Position numbers and translations under genes: made by a program. DNA of 64,000 nt from Amphibalanus amphitrite. Lineage: Eukaryota > Arthropoda > Thecostraca > Balanomorpha > Balanidae. How positions within the stretch are numbered: the first letter of the stretch is position 1; every line of letters begins with the position of its first letter. Shown in pieces: positions 23,301-32,300 of the stretch. Under the pieces are notes generated by a model. That model ran no database searches, had not been told where the DNA came from, and saw only the letters and a program-made list of their open reading frames with translations. Location: assembly GCF_019059575.1 (NCBI RefSeq), contig NW_024881506.1, forward strand, positions 1,674,001 to 1,738,000, given 5' to 3'.

Positions 23301-26300
23301 GCCGAAGGAGGTCTCAATCTCGGCCGGCCGGCCGGCGCGGACGGGTGGGGCCCGGCGGCCGGTCGTTAGCCCCCGGCCGGTCTGCCGGGGGCCGCCCCGT
23401 GCCGGACCAGACGCAGCGCCTGCCGCCGCCACGCGGCGCGCCGTGTCCTGAGCTGGCGTGCTATGTGCTGATTTAGTGGGCCATCCCTCACGGCCGGATC
23501 GACCCCGGGTGCCCGAGAGGCTGGTCCGGCCTCCGGGTATCGCCGTCCTCGGACTGGCGGAGAGCCCGGTCTGCAGGGTGTCTCAGTCCTCGGACTGGCG
23601 GAGAGCCCGGTCTGCAGGGTGTCTCAGTCCTCGGACTGTAACAAGGCCAGTCCGTGCGCTCAAGTCCTCGGACTGTGGATGAGCCAGTCCGGATACCACA
23701 GTCCTAAGGCTTGTGACTGGTACTGTAATCAGTCATTGCCTCATGGACCTCAGGACGCAGTCCCTGCAGCATCGTCCTTTCCTTACACGTACCACGCAAC
23801 ATGAATGTCTCTGTGCGGTGGTGCCCCGGTGGCCGTGGACCCGCTCACCTCACCAGCGCGTGTGCGTCTCAGCCCTCATCCCACCAAGTGTGTCCGTCTC
23901 ACCTACCACATCTCGTCACGTGTCTCATCCATGTCTCAGCACGGCGTCACTCACCGATGAACCATTTGATGATGGCGGGCGGGTTGCCGTAGCGCGCGCG
24001 GCACTGGACGTCCACCTCCTCGCCGGCGCGCACCGTCAGGTTCTGTCCGGGACCGATGGTGGCCGCCCGGTGCTCCATCTGGGGCACCTGCGGCTCCACT
24101 GAAACGGCACGCACCCAATGTTATACACCGGTGAGCATAGGCGACGGAACAGGGAGGGCACCGGGGCACCGTGCCCCCTTTGATTTTGGCATTTCAACAT
24201 TAGCCCTATGGGCGTTGCATGGAAAGAATGGGACCAAAAATCGTCAGTGCCCCCATTAATTGAAGGTATTCCGCCGCTACTGCCGGTGAGGGCGGGGGTG
24301 GGGGACAGACGACCACACGGCTCATCGGTACGAGGACACATGGGAACCGATCCAACGCAGCTACCGTGAGTGCATCAAGTCAGTGAGCAATGAACGTGGG
24401 GCCGAGGACGGAGGCATGGTTACAAGCAAGCAAGCATTGGAAGAAAGTGTAGAATGAAAACAGGGTTGAAAGCATATATTGTGATAAACAGCCCAGACCT
24501 ATCACCTGTCAGCGCACAGGTCACAGAAGAGCCCACCGGCACGGCTCCCACAGCGGCGCGTCGCCGGGTCTCCGCCACAGCCACAACAGCCGGAGCCCCA
24601 GCGCCGGGTCTCCGGCCCGGAGCAGCCGGAGCCCCGGCGCCGAGTCTCCGGCCCGGAGCAGCCGCAGTCCCAGCGTCCCTCGAGGAGCGCCTGCCGGCCA
24701 ACTCGGGCCAAAGTTGAGCCGCTGGTCCCACGTCTGGGAGGCTGTCACGGCCAGCCGGCGCGGCGGCAGGGCAGGACGAGCTCATACCACTGCAGCCGGC
24801 CCGAGACGGGACAGGAGCGGCTCATACACCGCCGGGCAGGAGGGACACATAGACCGCAGGGCAGGAGGGACTCATACACTGCAGGGCAGGAGGGCTCATC
24901 TCATACACCGCCGGGCAGGAGAAGCTCATACAACTGCAGGACAGGACGGACTCGTACACCGCAGGATAGGAGGGACTCATACACCGCAGTGCAGGAGGGA
25001 CTCATACCATGCCGACGGCACGGGACAGTACGGTAAAGGAGGAGCACATGCACTGCATGACAGGAGGAGCACTTTCACTGCCCAGACACAGGGCAGGAGC
25101 AGCTCACACACTGGTGGCGGACAGGTGGCGCGGCGGCAGGACAGGGCAAACTTCAGAGGGATAAATAAAGATGGAGATAATTGATAGGCAGGTCTGGCAG
25201 ATTTTTGTCTTGAACTTGGCTTAGTAACTAGTTCCTACATGCCGTAATTTGAAAAAAGAGAAGTTACCGCGTCACGAAAATCATCATTCACACGACGGCT
25301 ATAGAAGTATCAAACAGCATGCCAGCAAAACGGAAACTATCAACCACTTCTCCAGTTACTTTTGTTAATTCCATACGGGTTTTAATTTGCTCGCAAACTT
25401 ACTCCTAGCAGGTCATCATAAAGCCATCGCCGTATTTCCGCTGCCAGATAACTTTCGCTTTAATCTCCGGTCCGAAAATGTCGCCTTCATGATCGACGGT
25501 AAATCTCGCGAGGTTCAGGAGTCCTCTGACGTCATGAGAGTCACCGGGAACCCACATGAGACAAAGAAGTCATGAGGAGTTATCTGACGTCGTGAGAATT
25601 ACTGGAAACCCAGATGAGGCAAAGGAGTCCTGAGGAGTCCATTGACTGCACGGAATTTCAAAGAGCTCACTGAAATCACGGGAGTCTTATTGGAATCACT
25701 GGTGTCACGAGCTATAATAATCATATTAAAATTAGCTTGTGCTATATAATTTTGACCGTTTGCAACCTAATGAGACGTTTATTCGTCTCGTCACAATTCA
25801 TTTAAAAAGAAGAAGAATGCATATTCTACGAGAAGCTTATCCCGTTTTCCTTGGGAAATTCAGATCAAGCATTTTTGCTTGGTTTTTAATATGCCTCAGA
25901 TCGAGCATGTGATGCAGAAAAGTAACAAAGACGAGAGAGTTATCACATTCTGCTAACTGTGCAGACAGTTGGCTAAGCAGCTTAGGGCTTCTGGGAGCCG
26001 CTCGGGGAGCGGTGTAAACTCGGGCTGTGCGCGGAGCTGCATGGCTAATGTGTCCGACTGCTGACCGGCGCGGCGCGGAGGGAGGTGCTGACCGGGCGCT
26101 CCGGGCGGCGCCAGCTCAGCGCGCCGTCCTCAGCCCCCGACCGGCAGACGGACGCTCATTTCACTGCCGCCGCTAATTGGGGTCAGATGGGAGGGGCGCC
26201 CGAGCTGCCGGAGCCCGGCCAGCGGAACTCAGCTTTCTGAGGCGGCTGATTCGCGCGTCGACAGTGAGAACCACCCTCGCAGCTCTGCTGACTGCCTACC

Positions 26301-29300
26301 GCGGGTTGACAGCCAGTTGTTAACACCTCTGTGAGTGGCCGAGGGAATCTGCCTCTCGAGTGGTCGCAGCGCCCTCAGCCGGCCGGGCCGCGCCCCGCAG
26401 CTCTCAGCCGGTCGGGCCCCGCCCGCACCTCAGCCTCTGCGGTGCCGCCGGGGCGGAATGTTCCCACCGCGCCCGCCGCCTGTTTACCTGGAGCTGCCCG
26501 CTCGGTCCGGGAGCCTCTCCAGAAAACGGCTCCCGGGAGTCCCCCGGCCTCCAAACAACAACACGGCGCCGCCGCGCCGATTGTGGCGCGCGGCCGGCGA
26601 TCAGCGGCGACTCGGTCAGCGGCGCCGCCGAGGTCCTTTATCCGCCGCGTCTCGGCCGGCGCGGCGGTGTCCCTCCCCAACCACGGTGCACGGGAAGAGA
26701 GGAGCGGCAGAGACAAACACTCTAACCGCAGAGAAACGACGACCATCGAGTTCTCAGTTGGACGAGCCGGGCCCGGCGGTAAGTGGCAGCGCGAGCGGGC
26801 CAGAGTCTCCCAGTGACGAGATAGCAGCGGTGGATAGCAGGATAGCAGCAGTGGATAGCAGGATAGCAGCGGTAGATAGCAGGATATCAGCGGTGGATAG
26901 CAGGATAGCAGCGGTGGATAGCAGGAAAGCAGCGGTGGATAGCAGGACAGCAGCGGTGGATAGCAGGATAGCAGCGGTGGATAGCAGGCCATAGCAGCGG
27001 TGTATAGCAGGATAGCAGCGGTGGATATCAGGATATCAGCGGTGGATAGCAGGATAACAGCGGTGGATAGCAGGATAGCAGCGGAAGCAGGATAGCAGCG
27101 CGGCGGCGAACAGCGGAAGCGGGATAGCGGCGATGGACAGAGCGAACTGTGGTGGGCAGCGCCTGCATGACAGAGAGGGAGAGGAGACAGACGAACCACA
27201 AAGGCAGACCTTTATGCACGATCATCCTATGTGTACATTTTCATCAAGTTGAGAAGATTCCCTGCTTCTTATCATTATCGAAGACCCAGGCACTCAGCCA
27301 CCGAGCTATCAGCCCATTACAATGGGCTGATGGCTGGGTCGACTTCTCGCGGTCAGTTGACGGACCAGAGAGGGTGACACTCCCGCGGCGAGAGTGGCGC
27401 GCCATCGCCATATCTGGCGCACTACGCGCCAAATCACGGCGTGACGGCGGCGCCCGAGGAGCCGTCTGGGAAATGGCGCCAACTTTGGGCGGGAAGCGGC
27501 TGGCGCGATTGGCGCGTCCAATGGATCTGTCCGGCCCGGCCGAGCCATCAGCGCTCAGCGAGCCCCATATCCTGGACGGCGCGACGACAGAATCGGACGC
27601 TTAAAATAATCTCAGTTATGAGATATGATGACTGACGTCTGGATTCACTTTCGGGAAGGCGGTAGTGAAAGGCAATTGAATGAAGTAAATGAGACCTCCA
27701 TGTATGTGCACATAAACCACACAAATTGTGCAATAGCTCTTAGAGTGGGATAGCGACAGATTACAAGAACGACTAAAACGCACAGTGTGACTGATAAAAG
27801 CGCAATGAGGAATGAGTAAATTACATGCAGAATACGATGCAACCACTTCCGGTGTTTCTTTCATCGAGAAAAATCAGCCCGCTTTCTTTTTCAATGTCTA
27901 TCGCCTCTAGTGGGTTTGCTGAAAGCGGTCATTTTCGGTTGAGACGGCCGGCAATGTTAGCATTTCTCCCCCCCCCCCCCTGCTCAGCGCGGTCGGCAGT
28001 CGACTCACCTCTGACGACCAGGTGGGCGGGCGCCGATTTGAGCGCGTCCTGCGTCTGGAAGCTGCTGCTGGTCACCTGGCAGATCCACAGGCCGTCGTCG
28101 TACTTGAGGTCGGCGCCGATGATCCGTATCGAACAGTCGCCCTGGTCGGGCGACTCGGCCCACTCGTACTTGTCCTGCTCCGGCCCGATTGGCTGGCGAC
28201 ACGGCAGAGCAGAGGGTCAGAGCTGCAGGCGGATTGGGATGGTGGAGGTCAGAGCTGCAGGCGGATTGGGGTGGTGAAGGTCAGAGTTGTAGGCGGATTG
28301 GGGTGGTGGAGGTCAGAGCTGCAGGCGGATTGGGGTGGTGGAGGTCAGAGCTGCAGGCGGATTGGGGTGGTCGAGGTCAGAGCTGCAGGCGGATTGGGGT
28401 GGTGGAGGTCAGAGCTGCAGGCGGATTGGGGTGGTGGTCAGAGCTGCAGGCGTATTGGGGTGGTGGAGGTCAGAGCTGCAGGCGGATTGGGGTGGTGGAG
28501 GTCAGAGCTGCAGGCGGATTGGGGTGGTGGAGGTCAGAGCTGCAGGCGGATTGGGGTGGTGGGGGTCAGAGCTGCAGGCGGATTGGGGTGGTGGAGGTCA
28601 GAGACCAGAGTTGCAGGCGGATTGGGGTGGTGGAGGTCAGGGCAACAGACCGGTTGACACGAGGATGTTAGGGGCAAAGCCCGATTGGCGTGGAGGGTCA
28701 GCAGTGGTTGGCACGTGCAAGTAAAAAAGTACACCCATATTGGCATGGGGAGGACATGGGGTCACATGCCGGTCGACACTGGGGAGGACATGGGTCAACA
28801 CATCCATGGATGACGGCGGATTGAGGTGAGTGGTCGCACCGTCACCGTCAGAGCAGTCCTTCCACAGCCTCTTCTACCATCAGTCCGTCAGCCGCCGGAT
28901 ACAGACGGGCGCCGCCGGAGTAGCCACTGCACTGACTATCTGCCGGCCCCGGAACCGTCAGACCCTCCGCTAACAGGGAACCGTCAGACCCCACTAACAG
29001 ACTACCAGCAGCGGAGCCGTGAGATCCTCCGCTAACCGGGAACTGTCAGACTCTCCGCCAACAGACTGCCCAGACCGTCCGCTAATAGGGAACCGTCAAA
29101 CCCTCCACTAATAGGGAACCGTCAGAACTCAGACCCTCCACTTAGCAGACTGCCGTGCCGCGGAACTCAGACCTCCGCTAACAGAGCACCGACCCCTGCC
29201 GACAATTACACAGCCACGGCACGTGGGCTGGGTGGCAGCGGACACACTCCCAGCTATGGAGATACCTGTGCTCAGTACACGACACGACTCTGTGTTAGTT

Positions 29301-32300
29301 CGTTAGTTTCTTCGGAGCCAGTTCGCACCAGCTCATACTGCGGCCGGACGAACGCAATGGAACCTTCAAGTCGACCAGCTCCTGAGGCTAGACCTATTTC
29401 CTTCCGGGCGTTATTTATGGTGAACTGTTAACTGGATGGATGATTGGTTAGCAGCAATAAAACACAGACGATGTGCGAATAGATGGCGTGTGAAGTCACC
29501 ATAAGGTCGTGAGCTGTTATGCACAGTTAACACGCACAAATCAATTTAGTCCAATGAGTTGTTAAACGATTGAAATCCATTAATGCTTAACCCGCGCCCC
29601 GTTGGGCTCTGCCGAGCAACGCGCCCGGTTGGGGGGGGGGCATTATGGCCCCCCTAAGATCTCGAGAACCACGCAACATAGCGACAAGCGGTAAACGGCG
29701 TTGGATAGCCCCAACGGGGAACTACCTTGTGACCCAATTTTATTGACCTAGGTCAAACCGATGACGTCACAGGTCAGGTCAAAGGTCCAATTTTCACCGT
29801 TTACAGGCACTTCAAGAAATGCGTTGTAAAATCGAGTAAAATGCATTTCATTGAAAATCATCGATGGGGAAATGTTCTTCAAACACATATTTTGCTATTT
29901 GAGGTCACTGATACCAGGTCAGGTCACAGAGGTCAGGTCACGGGGGGTCACAATATGAAAGTGTCGTGTGATACATGCTTTATGGTCCATTTTACATGAC
30001 AAATGCGATTATATGGGTCAGGCAGCCTTTGGGGCCAGCTTAGATCACGTTTTGGTCAAGGTCAGGTCAAGGTCAGGTCAAGGTCAGGTCAAGGTCAGGT
30101 CAAATTAGGTCAAATCTCAAAGTTAATATTTTTGCATAAAATGGGTATCGAATCGATGCAGCTCGTCACGGGGAGTTCAATGGTGGGCTTTGTTTTGCCG
30201 TACGTGGTCTAGAATCGCTACAAATTGAGTTCAAAAATTTGACGTCATCATTTTAACAGTTTTTTCGCTATAACTTGGCCAAAAAACGAGATATCGATCT
30301 GAAATTTGGTATGTATGTAGAAGAGCGCTGGGACTATCACATATATTCCGGTTTTTCCGAAATTTGGAAAATTTGGTATTTTTTTCAAGTTTTTCTAAAT
30401 AAATCAATTTTTTGATTTTTTTTTTGGTCAAAAACCAAAAATTTTGAAAATCCGAGATTGCAGTTTTGTAGCGCCGCTTTTTGTCTACTAGACCATATAA
30501 AGAACTTTGAAATTGCGTGATAACTGTAGATTTGGTGAGCGTTTCAAGATTGCATGTTTTTTGCTCATTTTTGCTCGAACATGACCTCAGTTTGACCTCA
30601 ATAACTCCTGACCTAAGGTGACCTAAGACTTGAAATTTGGTGTGAAGGTGTCAAATTGATGCCCGGGAAGGTACTGAAAATTTGGCGGCGCTGCGCGCCG
30701 CCGTTTTCCTGCTATTCAGGAAAAACCACAGGGGGGGCCAAAATGGCCCCCCCCAACGGGGCGAGGGTTAAAGCTCGTCTTTGAGCTAATTAGAAAACAA
30801 AAAAAAAAGCTTTGAAATGAAAACGCAATGTGAATCATATCACACAAGATTCTCTCGCTCGGACAAGGTGCCCCAGCTGGGCACCACCATCCACTTGGGT
30901 CACTGCTCGCTGGAACAACAGCAGCCGACACCGACTGGCGCCCAGTGGTGCGTGCAGATTTGGTGACGGCAGTTGCCACCCCGTGATAAGGCGACCGATC
31001 CATACCGTAGTAGCGGACCGTGCATATTACCGAGCTGCAAAGTGGCCCGCTTGTCACGCCGATTTGTTTGGGTTCGGTTATCAGTTACGGCTGAACGGGA
31101 GAATCCCCTCCGATATGACGGCATACGTTTGCGTTTATGTACCGATTTAGACAGAAATAGCGTCTGGCTTGGTTGATTCATCTCTCGGGCCGTCATATTA
31201 AGATAGTGACCGGTCTGGGGCGGGTGTGTTTCGCCGTTGTGCCGGTTAGCGATGTTGTCTCGGTCGTAACTGCTGACTCGGCGCCCCCCCCCCCCCCACA
31301 CACACTCTCGGAGGGGAGGTTCGTTGTAGTAGCGGCGGCCCCCTCCCCAGTCCCCATCGGTCCCAGTCTCCGCCGTCGACGTCTCGCCGCGATGAAATAC
31401 GACTGCCTCTGATCATTATCAGCTGGGTTTATATGGAAATGTCGCCCGGAGCCGGACGGCGTACACGTCGCGCCGCCTAAATTAGCCGTATTGCCCGTCC
31501 CCGGGGAGAGGACGGACGGAGTAACCTCCCCTCCCCCCTCCTCGTTCGGCGGTGCGGCGGACGGCGCCGTTATTAGGTGGCGGCCCTTAGCGCCGCTCCG
31601 ACGTCATCGACGCCGACGGGAGTCGCCACCGACGAGAGCCGACACCGTCGAGAGTCGCCGCCGGCCAAAGTGGCGCCGTTACTCCTGCCAGTTAATAACC
31701 GCGTTTTCCGCTTCACTGAATCGCCGCTGAAATGCCGCGATAGCGGCCCGGATTCGGACTGAAACGCTACAAAACCAGATACAAGATTATTTGATTTTAG
31801 AGTAGCTTTAAGCGTAATCGATAAGGCTAATCGTACCAGGCCAATGGCGCTCTCGAAACGCCCCAATTCATTGTGAGAGTCCACGGCCGTAAACTCTCGT
31901 TTGCCAACTGTTTTCCCGACAACACGAGCCCATAGGCCGGAGACAGAAACAGATATGCTACTAGCTCAGTGAAGTTTCTGATGCCAGCGCGCCGGCATTG
32001 TAAAAGTTGGCCGAGTCTCCAACACAAACACGACTATGCCGGTAAATAGCGCGTGCCGAGAGGGGAAGCTCGTTAAGGTGGAGAGAGGGCCTCTGACGGG
32101 AGTCCCGCACAAAGGGCCCCAATACCGGACAACGAACTTCGGACTGCGGACCCCGGAGAGCGAAACATGAACACTGAACATGGATCCCGCTGTCTGTCCA
32201 TGATGCCAACACTGCAGTCTATCCCCAATCCCACAGACAATCTCGTTCGTGCCATCAGCTAAACCGTCTCCCGCCGCGGCCCCGCACCAGTCCTCAGTCG

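Noticed and set aside
28022..28671. Three overlapping plus-strand frames up to 211 codons
   Set aside because: They run through antisense exon 2 and the 30-bp minisatellite; the real coding strand here is minus.
30830..31150. Plus-strand frame near the splice-like site at 30867
   Set aside because: No domain, no matching exon, and on the opposite strand to the surrounding gene.
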